A stretch of DNA of 64,000 nucleotides from an uncultured Flavobacteriales bacterium (GCA_937876195.1 CALEIK010000015.1:62001-126000), one strand, 5' to 3'. Counted from the stretch's first letter, positions 52,736 through 61,352 are shown. The notes: a model not told the origin generated them from the letters alone. Numbers and translations are program-made.

Positions 52736-54049
52736 ATGATTTCATCCATCCTTTTTAGTGTCTTACTGATTGTTGGCTTTGGCTTTTTTACTTGGAATGT
52801 ATTAAAAGTAAGAAGCAACATCCGTCTTGGGAGAGATGTACAACGCAACGATAAAAAATCAGAGCGAATCAAAACAATGCTTTTGGTGGCTTTTGGTCAA
52901 CGCAAGATGTTTACTCGGATCGTCCCAGCATTGCTGCATTTGATGATTTATGCTGCCTTCATGATTACGCAGATTGAATTGATTGAGATCTTTGTTGATG
53001 GTGTAAGTGGTTCACATCGCGTATTTAAAGATGCGCTAGGTGGATTTTATACATTCATCATCAGCTTTATTGAAATTCTTTCACTTTTAGCACTTGTTGC
53101 AACGGTGATTTTCCTCTCACGTAGAAATTTGATCAAACTTCCTCGCTTGAACATGAGCGAAATGAAGGGGTGGCCAAAAATGGACGCCAACATGATTCTT
53201 TTTATGGAAATTATTCTCGTTTCATGCATTTTCACCATGAATGGAGCAGATGAAGTGATGCACCTTGCTGCCACAGGCGAATCGTATGGTTTTGCCGTGA
53301 GTAGCACCCTTGGACCGTTGTTGTTCGATGGAATGAGTCTTGAAGCACTTCAAAATTTAGAGCGTATTGGTTGGTGGGGACACATCATCATGGTTTTTGC
53401 ATTTATGAATTACTTACCATACTCTAAGCACTTCCATATTTTCTTGGCATTTCCGAATACATACTATTCAAACCTAGAGAAGAAAGGGAAGTTTACAAAC
53501 ATGGAGGCGGTGACCAAAGAGGTGAAGTTGATGATGGATCCAAGTGCTGATCCGTTTGCTGCACCAGCAGAAGGTGAGGGGGAACCACAGCGATTTGGAG
53601 CCAAAGACGTGACTGATTTGACCTGGAAAAATTTATTGGACAGCTATACTTGTACAGAATGTGGTCGTTGCACATCTGTTTGTCCAGCGAACATTACAGG
53701 AAAACTATTGTCACCTAGAAAAATCATGATGGACACGCGTGACCGTTTGGAAGAAGTAGGAGACAATATTCGCAAGCACGGGAAAGATCATGTGGATGGG
53801 AAAAGTTTGTTAGGCGATTACATCAAGGAAGAAGAACTTTGGGCTTGTACATCGTGTAATGCGTGTGTGCAGGAATGCCCTGTCAACATTGATCCACTTG
53901 CAATTATTATTGACTTGAGACGATTTTTAGTCATGGAGGAATCAAAAGTTCCCACCGAATTGGCTGGAATGTTAACGAATATAGAGAACAACGGAGCACC
54001 TTGGCAATTTAGTCAGGCAGACCGTTTAAACTGGGCGAATGAAGACTGA
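52736..54049 (+). CDS. Membrane (Fe-S)-binding protein, HdrC/GlcF-like with nitrate-reductase-gamma-like N-terminus
   Basis: 437 residues. Four or five membrane helices (~5-25, 60-80, 95-120, 150-170, 215-235) are followed by two 4Fe-4S sites: CTECGRCTSVCP and CTSCNACVQECP. The layout suggests quinone-linked electron transfer. The partner CCG-domain subunit is encoded two genes on. It overlaps the HAD gene by 11 bp. Confidence 0.92.
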   Translation: MISSILFSVLLIVGFGFFTWNVLKVRSNIRLGRDVQRNDKKSERIKTMLLVAFGQRKMFTRIVPALLHLMIYAAFMITQIELIEIFVDGVSGSHRVFKDALGGFYTFIISFIEILSLLALVATVIFLSRRNLIKLPRLNMSEMKGWPKMDANMILFMEIILVSCIFTMNGADEVMHLAATGESYGFAVSSTLGPLLFDGMSLEALQNLERIGWWGHIIMVFAFMNYLPYSKHFHIFLAFPNTYYSNLEKKGKFTNMEAVTKEVKLMMDPSADPFAAPAEGEGEPQRFGAKDVTDLTWKNLLDSYTCTECGRCTSVCPANITGKLLSPRKIMMDTRDRLEEVGDNIRKHGKDHVDGKSLLGDYIKEEELWACTSCNACVQECPVNIDPLAIIIDLRRFLVMEESKVPTELAGMLTNIENNGAPWQFSQADRLNWANED

Positions 54050-54464
54050 CCAGAAATTGAAGGAATTAAAGGTAGACGGTAAGAAGCTTTCGCCAGTTTT
54101 ACCAGAAGATGTTAAGAATTATTTGATTGACATCGATGGGACGATTTGTGATGATATTCCAAACGAAGAACCAGAGCGAATGGCAACAGCAGCGTTGTAT
54201 CCAGACGCGCTGGTTACTATCAATAAATGGTACGATGAAGGACATATTATTACATTTTTCACCTCACGCGTTGAAGAGCATCGCCAAGTGACGGAAAAAT
54301 GGTTGAAGAAGCACGGATTTTTGTACCATGGGTTGTTGATGGGGAAACCGAGAGGCGGAAATTACCATTGGATCGATAATCACATTGTAAGAGCAACAAG
54401 ATATGACGGTACTTTTTCGGATTTAGTAGAGGAAAAGGCAAATATTCAAGTATTTAAGAAATAA
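54039..54464 (+). CDS. Small HAD-superfamily phosphatase-like protein
   Basis: 141 residues. Motif I YLIDIDGTICDD (~28-39), motif II TFFTSR and an acidic WIDNH near the end, matching a small HAD phosphatase without a cap domain. The gene sits inside the Fe-S operon, overlapping the upstream gene and 3 bp before the CCG gene. Its substrate and reason for being there are not evident. Confidence 0.85.
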   Translation: MKTDQKLKELKVDGKKLSPVLPEDVKNYLIDIDGTICDDIPNEEPERMATAALYPDALVTINKWYDEGHIITFFTSRVEEHRQVTEKWLKKHGFLYHGLLMGKPRGGNYHWIDNHIVRATRYDGTFSDLVEEKANIQVFKK

Positions 54465-54467
54465 GTT

Positions 54468-55256
54468 ATGAGTTTGACTGTACCAACAATGGCCGAGATG
54501 ATGGCAAAAGGAGAGTCACCCGAAATTTTGTTTTGGGTTGGGTGCTCTGGAAGTTTTGATGATCGCGCAAAGAAGATCACAAAAGCGTTGGTGAAAATAT
54601 TGAACAGTTGCAACGTGAATTTCGCAGTGCTAGGAGCAGAGGAGAGCTGTACAGGTGATCCAGCAAAACGCGCAGGAAATGAATTCACCTTTCAGATGCA
54701 AGCAATGATGAATATTCAGGTGTTGGATGGTTACGAAGTAAAGAAAATCGTTACTGCTTGTCCGCATTGCTTTAATACCTTGAAGAATGAATATCCTGAA
54801 CTTGGTGGGAATTACGAAGTTGTTCACCACACTCAATTGATTCAGGAGTTAATCAATCAAGGGAAACTCATCTTGAAGGAAGGAGGAACGTTTAAAGGAA
54901 AGAAAATCACCTTTCATGATCCCTGTTACTTAGGTCGTGCAAATGATGTGTATGAAGCGCCACGTGCATTGATTGAAAAGCTTGATAGTGAACTTGTTGA
55001 AATGAAACGTTGCAAGACGAATGGATTGTGTTGCGGTGCCGGTGGTGCACAAATGTTCAAAGAAGCTGAAAAAGGCAACAAAGAAATCAATATCGAACGT
55101 ACCGAAGAAGCATTGGCGTTACAACCAGATATCATCGCGACGGGTTGTCCTTTCTGTAATACTATGATGACCGATGGCGTGAAGAATTTTGAAAAAGAAG
55201 CAGAAGTCCAAGTGTTGGACGTTGCAGAATTAATAGCCACAGCGGCAGATTTATAA
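54468..55256 (+). CDS. (Fe-S)-binding protein with CCG domains, HdrB/GlpC-like
   Basis: 262 residues. Two CCG-type cysteine clusters: CPHCFNTLKNEYPEL with HDPCYLGR, and LCCGAGGAQM with CPFCNTMMTD. Soluble partner for the membrane Fe-S protein (52736-54049), together resembling HdrB/HdrC or GlpC/GlcF type modules. No dehydrogenase subunit is encoded in the run, so the electron donor is unknown. Confidence 0.92.
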   Translation: MSLTVPTMAEMMAKGESPEILFWVGCSGSFDDRAKKITKALVKILNSCNVNFAVLGAEESCTGDPAKRAGNEFTFQMQAMMNIQVLDGYEVKKIVTACPHCFNTLKNEYPELGGNYEVVHHTQLIQELINQGKLILKEGGTFKGKKITFHDPCYLGRANDVYEAPRALIEKLDSELVEMKRCKTNGLCCGAGGAQMFKEAEKGNKEINIERTEEALALQPDIIATGCPFCNTMMTDGVKNFEKEAEVQVLDVAELIATAADL

Positions 55257-55257
55257 T

Positions 55258-55710
55258 ATGTTATTTCCAGAGTTAAGCGCATCCAGCAAAGTTTGGGTGT
55301 ATACAGCCGACCGTATTTTAAGTGATGAGGAAGCAGCGCTTCTTCAAAACGAAGCCGATGCTTTTGTTTTGAATTGGGCGGCACACGGAACAGGGTTGAC
55401 TGCGCGAGGAAAGGTGATTGAAAATCGATTTTTGGTGCTTGTGGCAGATGAAACGCAGGTCAACGCATCTGGTTGCTCTATCGATAGCTCAGTTAAATTT
55501 GTCAAATCCATGGGAGAGAAATTGAGTGTTGATTTCTTTAATCGCATGCAAATGGTCATTCAAAATGACGACCAGCTAAAATATGTGCACGTTTCTGAGT
55601 TAAAGAATTATGCAGATTGGGACGTCTACAATCCGATGATTACCACCTTGAATGAGTTGAGATCTGTTTGGCGAATAAATGTCGCTGAAAGTCCCTTTAT
55701 TTCCCTTTAG
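55258..55710 (+). CDS. Conserved Bacteroidota protein of unknown function
   Basis: 150 residues, starting 1 bp after the CCG gene. No signal, membrane segment or P-loop. Orthologues are often labelled 'ABC transporter ATPase', but no Walker motif is present, so that name should not be used. Segments VWVYTADRIL, FLNWAAHG-like and DWDVYNPMI look conserved. Its 3' end overlaps the convergent DUF4421 gene by 14 bp. Confidence 0.8.
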   Translation: MLFPELSASSKVWVYTADRILSDEEAALLQNEADAFVLNWAAHGTGLTARGKVIENRFLVLVADETQVNASGCSIDSSVKFVKSMGEKLSVDFFNRMQMVIQNDDQLKYVHVSELKNYADWDVYNPMITTLNELRSVWRINVAESPFISL

Positions 55711-56695
55711 AGGATTTCGTTTTAATTCTGAATCCTGTTGTGATCCGAATATTGTAATACGTTTGGTTGTAGGTTAAATCTTGAATTTTAGCCGATTTAA
55801 TGTCAAAATCAGAAGACAGCAGTAAGAAATATTTAGGTTTCGAATAACCGACCATCAACCTAAAATCAATTCGAGGAGCAACTCCCAGAAAGCTACGTGT
55901 ACTGCCAAGATGTGTGTAGTATTTTGATTGAATCACACCTCCAAGCCCTCCGAAAATAGCAAATTGCCAGTTTCCAATTCGGTTGGCGTAGGCATATCCA
56001 GGAATAAAGCCCATATCCAATGCTCCCACAGAACTCGCATTCGTACGGTCGCTGGAATCAGCCAATTCTACGGGGACAAGTGAGCCTTCACTTTCATTTA
56101 TAATCCCGAAAAAGTTAAGTGAACTCTTGAAATACCATGTCTGTGCGGAACCCGTGTAATGTCCAACTTTCCCCATGGCTGCTTGGAAATTGAATGTTTT
56201 TGATTTGAAATAATAAACATTCGCAGAAACACTGACAGAGCTCGTTTTTGATCTAAATTGATGAGGCGTGCCACTTCCTAGTGAATCATTCCATTTATAG
56301 GCGTCTTTGATGGTAAAACCTTTGTAGTTTCGGAATTCAATGGTGCTGTACGTTTGCTTGATATTGAACCGTATCCCTAAGTCGAAGTATTTGGTTTCGC
56401 TGTATTTCTTGGTCGATTTCAGATTTACAGGAAGTGCAAAACCCAATCGAAAGGAGAACCACTTGTAGGCGAGACCTAGTCCCAATACAAGTTTGGGATT
56501 GTTCTTGAATTTAATTTTTTCAACTCCTAAGTTATAATTGTCCGAGAGACTGAATGGCGCTGAATAGAATCCTAAATCGGTGGCTAAAATAACGTCACCC
56601 TTGAACATACGAAATGGAAGCGAATCATTGCTTTGAGTGAACACGGTTTGACTTGTGAGCAATGCAAAAAGCGCTATATGTATTATTGATTTCAA
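55697..56695 (-). CDS. DUF4421 family outer-membrane protein
   Basis: 332 residues if it starts at TTG 56695, which gives MKSIIHIALFALLTSQTVFTQ, a good signal peptide. The frame is open to another TTG at 56722, but the -7 element TATTTTTG (56701-56708) lies between and would place that codon upstream of transcription. The mature part is beta-rich (VILATDLGFYSAPFSLSDNYN) and fits DUF4421, an outer-membrane barrel-like family of unknown role. Confidence 0.75.
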   Translation of the reverse strand: MKSIIHIALFALLTSQTVFTQSNDSLPFRMFKGDVILATDLGFYSAPFSLSDNYNLGVEKIKFKNNPKLVLGLGLAYKWFSFRLGFALPVNLKSTKKYSETKYFDLGIRFNIKQTYSTIEFRNYKGFTIKDAYKWNDSLGSGTPHQFRSKTSSVSVSANVYYFKSKTFNFQAAMGKVGHYTGSAQTWYFKSSLNFFGIINESEGSLVPVELADSSDRTNASSVGALDMGFIPGYAYANRIGNWQFAIFGGLGGVIQSKYYTHLGSTRSFLGVAPRIDFRLMVGYSKPKYFLLLSSDFDIKSAKIQDLTYNQTYYNIRITTGFRIKTKSSKGK

Positions 56696-56700
56696 CGCTG

Positions 56701-56708
56701 CAAAAATA
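56701..56708 (-). promoter_or_regulatory. -7 promoter element TATTTTTG of the DUF4421 gene
   Basis: The minus strand reads TATTTTTG, 5 nt before TTG 56695, the same spacing as at 36248 and 50544. Confidence 0.5.
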
Positions 56709-56789
56709 CGTATAAGTTCCAAGGATTACAATTGAAAGCAAATTGAATAAAAGCAGCCTTTCTTCGAAAAATAATCTAATTTGAATGTT

Positions 56790-56797
56790 TACATTTG
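56790..56797 (+). promoter_or_regulatory. -7 promoter element TACATTTG of the methyltransferase gene
   Basis: TACATTTG lies 17 nt before ATG 56815 and inside the longer open frame, supporting the later start. Confidence 0.45.
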
Positions 56798-56814
56798 TCT
56801 CAGAAATTTTTTGG

Positions 56815-57585
56815 ATGAAGAAACTGTATAAATTTTTATTAAACAAATTACCTCGGCCACTTTTAATTCGATTGAGTTACCCATTTAAACTCGTTGCCCC
56901 TTTATTGTTTAAAGGAAATAAAGTAGAGTGTCCTGTTTGTGAGAAGAGCTTTTCAAAATTTTTATCCTACGGTTCAGATGTTGTTCATCGAGAAAATGTG
57001 TTGTGTCCATACGATCTAACACTGGAGCGTCATCGCTTGATGTGGTTGTATTTAAAAGAACATTCTAATTTCTTTTCAGCGAAGCATTTAGATGTATTGC
57101 ACATCGCGCCAGAGCAATGTTTTCACAAGCGATTCAAGCAACAAGCCAATCTCAATTATTTGACAGGAGATTTAGTCTCACCCATTGCTGACATGCACTT
57201 TGATTTACATAGCATTCCTTTAGAAGACAATCGTTTTGACGTTGTTTTCTGCAATCACGTATTGGAACATGTAGACGATGCTATGCAATGTATGCGCGAG
57301 TTATACCGCGTTATGAAACCTGGAGGTTGGGGGATTATGCAGGTACCTCAAGATTACGATCGAGAAGTGACGTATGAAGATCCATCCATTGTAACGCCAG
57401 AAGATCGTGAAAAGCATTATTGGCAAAAGGACCATGTTCGCTTGTTTGGGAACGATTATCCGCAATGGTTAGAAAAAGCTGGATTCAAGGTAGAACTTTT
57501 CAATAAGGAAGCATATTATTCTCCAGAAATCATTGCGCGCTATCGTTTAATGGTCTCCGAAAAGCTGTATATTGTATCAAAATAG
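56815..57585 (+). CDS. Class I SAM-dependent methyltransferase
   Basis: 256 residues from ATG 56815 (MKKLYKFLLN). A small zinc-like CPVCEKSF motif (~43) precedes a Rossmann methyltransferase with LDVLHIAPE (motif I region), FDVVFCNHVLEHVDDA (motif IV) and MKPGGWGIMQVP. It resembles methyltransferases of polysaccharide or glycan pathways. Single gene. Confidence 0.88.
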   Translation: MKKLYKFLLNKLPRPLLIRLSYPFKLVAPLLFKGNKVECPVCEKSFSKFLSYGSDVVHRENVLCPYDLTLERHRLMWLYLKEHSNFFSAKHLDVLHIAPEQCFHKRFKQQANLNYLTGDLVSPIADMHFDLHSIPLEDNRFDVVFCNHVLEHVDDAMQCMRELYRVMKPGGWGIMQVPQDYDREVTYEDPSIVTPEDREKHYWQKDHVRLFGNDYPQWLEKAGFKVELFNKEAYYSPEIIARYRLMVSEKLYIVSK

Positions 57586-57625
57586 GAGTGTACACAGAAA
57601 TGTGACTTTTTATGATTGACCGATA

Positions 57626-58606
57626 ATGAACTTTCCATTTCCTACATTGTTGTTATTCATTGCATCAACTGTATTGTTGATTGGGTGTGAATTCTCTGAT
57701 GAGGAAAAGATTTCACCACTGGGAAAGGTGGAGCATCCCCAAGACAATCCATATTCTGATGAAAAGGCGGTACTAGGGAAGCGCCTTTTCTTTGATGAGC
57801 GGATGTCGTTGGATAATTCTGTTTCATGCGCCAGTTGTCACATTCCAGAAAAAGCATTCACCGATGGACGGGCGCTTTCCGAAGGAGTTGGCGGTAAAAA
57901 GGCGTTTCGAAATGCACCAACGCTGTACAACGTTGGCTTTGCACCTACATTTATGTTCGATGCCCATGTCTCCACGCTGGAGCAACAGGCGCTCGTACCC
58001 ATTCATGACACTAATGAAATGTCGTCCAACTTGAAAGGCATCATCGATAAACTCTCCAAGGACAACTATTATGTGGATGCTGCACGGAAACTATTCAATC
58101 GTGAATTGGACCCCTGGGTAATCACACGGAGCTTAGCCACGTTTCAGAGGACGTTGATTTCAGACAATTCAGGGTTTGACCACTATTTTTACGACAAGGA
58201 TGAGAATGCTATTTCTGCGGAAGCAAAAAAGGGTTGGAAACTATTCTCAGAAAAACTGTATTGCATTGAATGTCACGCGCCTCCATACTTTACCAATTTC
58301 CAAGCAGAGAACAATGGTCTGTATTCCGATTACGGAAATGATCCTGGGCGTTTTAGAATCCATGGCGACTCCAGTGATATTGGGAAGTTCAAGGTCCCCA
58401 CGCTCCGTAATATCGAATTGACAGCTCCCTACATGCACGATGGATCACTGAAGTCATTGTCTGAGGTAATTGAGCATTATAGTAGAGGAGGGGCAGAGCA
58501 CGTGAATAAATCACCCATAATTAAACCATTCGCCTTAAATACTCAAGAAAAAAATGCTCTGGTCGAATTTCTGCGTACGCTGACCGATAATAATTTTAGC
58601 GAGTAG
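57626..58606 (+). CDS. Di-haem cytochrome c peroxidase / MauG family lipoprotein
   Basis: 326 residues with a lipobox (LLIGCEF, Cys21). Two haem sites: CASCH (68-72) and CIECH (213-217). The order RLFFDERMSLDNSVSC and TAPYMHDGSLKSL is typical of CcpA/MauG. Reduces hydrogen peroxide or oxidises a protein partner in the periplasm. Confidence 0.95.
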   Translation: MNFPFPTLLLFIASTVLLIGCEFSDEEKISPLGKVEHPQDNPYSDEKAVLGKRLFFDERMSLDNSVSCASCHIPEKAFTDGRALSEGVGGKKAFRNAPTLYNVGFAPTFMFDAHVSTLEQQALVPIHDTNEMSSNLKGIIDKLSKDNYYVDAARKLFNRELDPWVITRSLATFQRTLISDNSGFDHYFYDKDENAISAEAKKGWKLFSEKLYCIECHAPPYFTNFQAENNGLYSDYGNDPGRFRIHGDSSDIGKFKVPTLRNIELTAPYMHDGSLKSLSEVIEHYSRGGAEHVNKSPIIKPFALNTQEKNALVEFLRTLTDNNFSE

Positions 58607-58613
58607 AATTCTG

Positions 58614-58635
58614 CTGTAATATAGCTATAATACAG
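58614..58635. promoter_or_regulatory. Near-palindrome CTGTAATATAGCTATAATACAG after the peroxidase gene
   Basis: A 22-bp symmetric sequence with two mismatched positions, 7 bp past the stop. It may be a terminator stem or an operator for the sigma-factor gene downstream; no T-run follows. Confidence 0.4.
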
Positions 58636-58695
58636 TGGTTTGTTGAATTTTCCGTTTGGGTAACTCACCAATTTTTTGTACTATTAATGATGCAT

Positions 58696-58710
58696 GCATA
58701 ATATTTATGC
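58696..58710. promoter_or_regulatory. Palindrome GCATAA-TAT-TTATGC upstream of the ECF sigma gene
   Basis: A perfect 6-bp inverted repeat with a 3-bp spacer, 103 bp before the sigma-factor start; candidate operator. No TAnnTTTG element is apparent between it and the gene, so a different promoter class (for example its own ECF factor) is possible. Confidence 0.4.
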
Positions 58711-58812
58711 AAAATTAACGTTTAGAAATGTAACGAAATCAGTTTGCAACTGTTATGTACCTGAAAAGGACTGCAAGCTTTTTCGAAAAACTAGAAACTA
58801 AAACCAGAAACA

Positions 58813-59379
58813 ATGTCAGTGAACCCAGTTTATCACCAAACTAGTGATATTCTCCAAGAGGAGTTATCCTGGATTAGGAGTGCAAAGAAGGACCCGGAGC
58901 GTTTCGGTCCACTGTACAAGAAGTATCACGAACAGATATTTCGCTACGTTTATCAACGGATGGACGATGAAGATTTAGCATTTGATGTGACATCTCAAGT
59001 ATTTGTAAAGGCAATGAGTAATTTGCATAAATACGAATACAGAGGGGTGCCGTTTTCATCATGGCTGTACCGAATTGCTAAAAGTGAATTGTACCAAGCG
59101 TATAGAGACAGAAAAGCAAGGAAAACAGTAAGTGTAGAAAGCATGCATTTATTTGAAATGATAGAAGAATTTGAAGAAGACGATTCTTCAAAGAACAAAA
59201 ATAAATTGATTAAGTGCTTAGCGGAACTGAAAGAAGTGGATTTACAAATTATCGAAATGAGATACTTTGAAAGACGCTCTTACAGAGAGATAGGGGAAAT
59301 AATGGAGGTCACTGAAAACAATGCAAAAGTAAAAGCTTTTAGAGCGATTGAACGATTGAAATTACTATTTATGAAATAA
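58813..59379 (+). CDS. ECF-type RNA polymerase sigma factor
   Basis: 188 residues. Region 2 (~25-95): FRYVYQRMDDEDLAFDVTSQVFVKA and WLYRIAKSEL. Region 4 (~130-185): ELKEVDLQIIEMRYFERRSYREIGEIM with a helix-turn-helix. No sigma-1.1 or region 3. The downstream gene (9 bp) encodes a single-pass membrane protein and is likely its regulator. What it controls is not visible; the PorG-like barrel gene follows. Confidence 0.95.
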   Translation: MSVNPVYHQTSDILQEELSWIRSAKKDPERFGPLYKKYHEQIFRYVYQRMDDEDLAFDVTSQVFVKAMSNLHKYEYRGVPFSSWLYRIAKSELYQAYRDRKARKTVSVESMHLFEMIEEFEEDDSSKNKNKLIKCLAELKEVDLQIIEMRYFERRSYREIGEIMEVTENNAKVKAFRAIERLKLLFMK

Positions 59380-59388
59380 CGTTACCAC

Positions 59389-60162
59389 ATGAAAAAAATA
59401 CAAACCCTAGTAGATCGTGAGTCGCTAGACTCCGACTATATAGCGTCAAAACAAGATTTTGAATCTGTATGTACTCAGGTTAAACAACTAACCCCCACTT
59501 GGAAAACGCCGTGGTTTTATGGTCCCGTCGGACTTGCTACACTGGCCGTTTGCTTCTCAGTCGTGACGCTGAGTTCCAGCAATGTGTCTGCAAAACTCGA
59601 TTCCGAAAAGGAAGTGCTTGTTGCAGCACCAACGCAAGAAGCGATCACCGAAAAAACCAGTGAGCAGCCCGAAAAGACTGCAGTTGCTGTAGTTCCCAGT
59701 ACTTCTGTAGAGAAACAGATTCAACCTTCTGCGCCTTCTGTGAATGAAGATAGCGAAGAAATATATCAAGTGCCTGTTATAGAGATTGTTGAGGAGAATT
59801 TTGCTCCAGCCATTGAGATAGTCGTTCCAGTAGTTGAAAAACGCACAGTTTCAAAAGACAATACGTATCCACACATTGCTGGATATTTCACAGGGGATCT
59901 GCCAGTTTCAATTTTATTTGATGCCGATGGAATTCAGCTGAGAGAAGGGATTGATATCGTTTCGTTTGATTTGAATTACTACAATGGTAAAGGAAATGTC
60001 GTTGAATCGATTCGTGGTAATTTGATTCCAGAAAACTTGAAAACGATTATGGAAAATCACAACTTGGGAAGTATGCTCTTCATTACCAACATCAAGGCGG
60101 TGGATGAGCAGAATCGATTGTTTGTTTTACCTGCGCTTAATTATAAATTGGTTAAAAAATAA
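59389..60162 (+). CDS. Single-pass membrane protein with a GldM-C-like terminal domain, candidate anti-sigma/sensor
   Basis: 257 residues. A 40-residue cytosolic N-terminus, one helix (~43-63), a Glu/Pro/Thr/Val-rich spacer (~65-150) and a beta domain (~155-257). The end of that domain, IVSFDLNYYNGKGN ... LIPENLKTIM ... GSMLFITNIKAVD, follows the same pattern as the C-terminal domain of GldM/PorM, by eye. Directly behind the ECF sigma gene (9 bp). A role as an anti-sigma or T9SS-linked sensor is inference; no zinc-type anti-sigma motif is seen. Confidence 0.75.
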   Translation: MKKIQTLVDRESLDSDYIASKQDFESVCTQVKQLTPTWKTPWFYGPVGLATLAVCFSVVTLSSSNVSAKLDSEKEVLVAAPTQEAITEKTSEQPEKTAVAVVPSTSVEKQIQPSAPSVNEDSEEIYQVPVIEIVEENFAPAIEIVVPVVEKRTVSKDNTYPHIAGYFTGDLPVSILFDADGIQLREGIDIVSFDLNYYNGKGNVVESIRGNLIPENLKTIMENHNLGSMLFITNIKAVDEQNRLFVLPALNYKLVKK

Positions 60163-60310
60163 CCATCGAAATAATCATTGGGAAGTGCAATTAATTCATT
60201 AACAATCAATTTTTAATAAAAAAAGGTACTCGCTTTTTGGTGCATACGAAAACATTTCCTAATTTCGTACCTATAAATATTGGATGATTCCATTTGTACT
60301 TGTATAAACT

Positions 60311-61264
60311 ATGAAATATTTATCTAACCTTGTTCTACTGATTGTAGCGTTTGTGTCTTATAATTCCTATGCTCAGCATACGAATTTCAACACGCAAAGA
60401 AACTGGTCACTGAACAAGAAAGAAATAATGGCAGGTGTTGGAGCAACACAATTCCTAGGAGATCTTGGTGGTAGAAATCAAATTGGTACGGACTATAGTT
60501 TGGCCGATCTAGATTTGCCTTCAACAGGATACGGTGGGATGATTGGATTCCGTTACCGTTTTCACCCATATTGGGCAACAACTACATCTTTAAATGTTGG
60601 ATTGTTGAGAGGAGATGATTCTCAAACACAAGAGGTGATTCGTAATTCACGTAATTTGCATTTTAGAAGTATCATTATCGAACTTTCTCAACGTTTAGAG
60701 TTGATTCTGTTGGCAAACGAAAAATACGGAAACCGATACAACCTTAGAGGACACAGCACAAAAATGAGAGATAAAAACTTTCAATTGTATGTGTTTGGTG
60801 GTGTTGGAATTGCCTACTTTAATCCAAAAGCAAAATACCAAGGCTCTTGGACAGCTCTACGTCCTTTGAATACAGAAGGTCAAGGTCTTACTGATGGAGC
60901 TGAAAAAGCAATGCCTATCACAGCAACAATTCCTGCTGGAGTTGGTTTCCGTGTAGGGATTAATAGAATGTGGAGAATTGGAATTGAAGCAACCTACGTG
61001 AAAACCTTTTCTGATTACATTGACGACGTAAGTACAACGTATTACGATAGAGATTTGTTAGCTACTTATTACGGACAAGAATCAGCTTACCTATCTAATC
61101 CTAGTGTGGAGAACACAACGTGGTTTGGTGCTGGACAACAAAGAGGTGACAAACAAAAAGATGCATACTTCTACTTGAATTTAGTAGTAGCTAGAAATAT
61201 TACGTACAAAGATTACGGAAAACAAAGAAGATCTTACAGATGGAAAGGACGTTACAAGTTCTAA
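60311..61264 (+). CDS. PorG-like outer-membrane beta-barrel protein (DUF6089 family)
   Basis: 317 residues with a signal peptide (1-21). After an N-terminal AGVGATQFLGDLGG strand come typical DUF6089/PorG segments: GFRYRFHPYWA, VFGGVGIAYFNPKAKY, LRPLNTEGQG and DYIDDVSTTYYD. PorG is an outer-membrane component of the type IX secretion system in P. gingivalis. Whether this is the orthologue or a paralogue cannot be told here; the usual uppS/bamA neighbours are absent. Followed by a strong hairpin. Confidence 0.85.
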   Translation: MKYLSNLVLLIVAFVSYNSYAQHTNFNTQRNWSLNKKEIMAGVGATQFLGDLGGRNQIGTDYSLADLDLPSTGYGGMIGFRYRFHPYWATTTSLNVGLLRGDDSQTQEVIRNSRNLHFRSIIIELSQRLELILLANEKYGNRYNLRGHSTKMRDKNFQLYVFGGVGIAYFNPKAKYQGSWTALRPLNTEGQGLTDGAEKAMPITATIPAGVGFRVGINRMWRIGIEATYVKTFSDYIDDVSTTYYDRDLLATYYGQESAYLSNPSVENTTWFGAGQQRGDKQKDAYFYLNLVVARNITYKDYGKQRRSYRWKGRYKF

Positions 61265-61294
61265 TCCAATTGTTAATATTTTCTTGAAAGAATT

Positions 61295-61322
61295 CAACGA
61301 GGTGGCTATGGCCACCTCGTTG
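61295..61322 (+). terminator. Terminator-like hairpin after the PorG-like gene
   Basis: CAACGAGGTGGC (61295-61306) and GCCACCTCGTTG (61311-61322) pair perfectly over 12 bp with a TATG loop. Only a weak T-tract follows. Confidence 0.75.
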
Positions 61323-61329
61323 TCGTTTA

Positions 61330-61337
61330 TACCTTTG
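61330..61337 (+). promoter_or_regulatory. -7 promoter element TACCTTTG of pyrD
   Basis: TACCTTTG lies 15 nt before ATG 61353, directly after the hairpin. Confidence 0.55.
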
Positions 61338-61352
61338 TGAAAACGATATTCA

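Noticed and set aside
55258..55710. 'ABC transporter ATPase' name commonly attached to this family
   Set aside because: No Walker A, Walker B or signature motif is present in the 150 residues.
56785..56815. Earlier ATG (56785) as start of the methyltransferase
   Set aside because: The promoter element TACATTTG lies downstream of it; ATG 56815 fits better.
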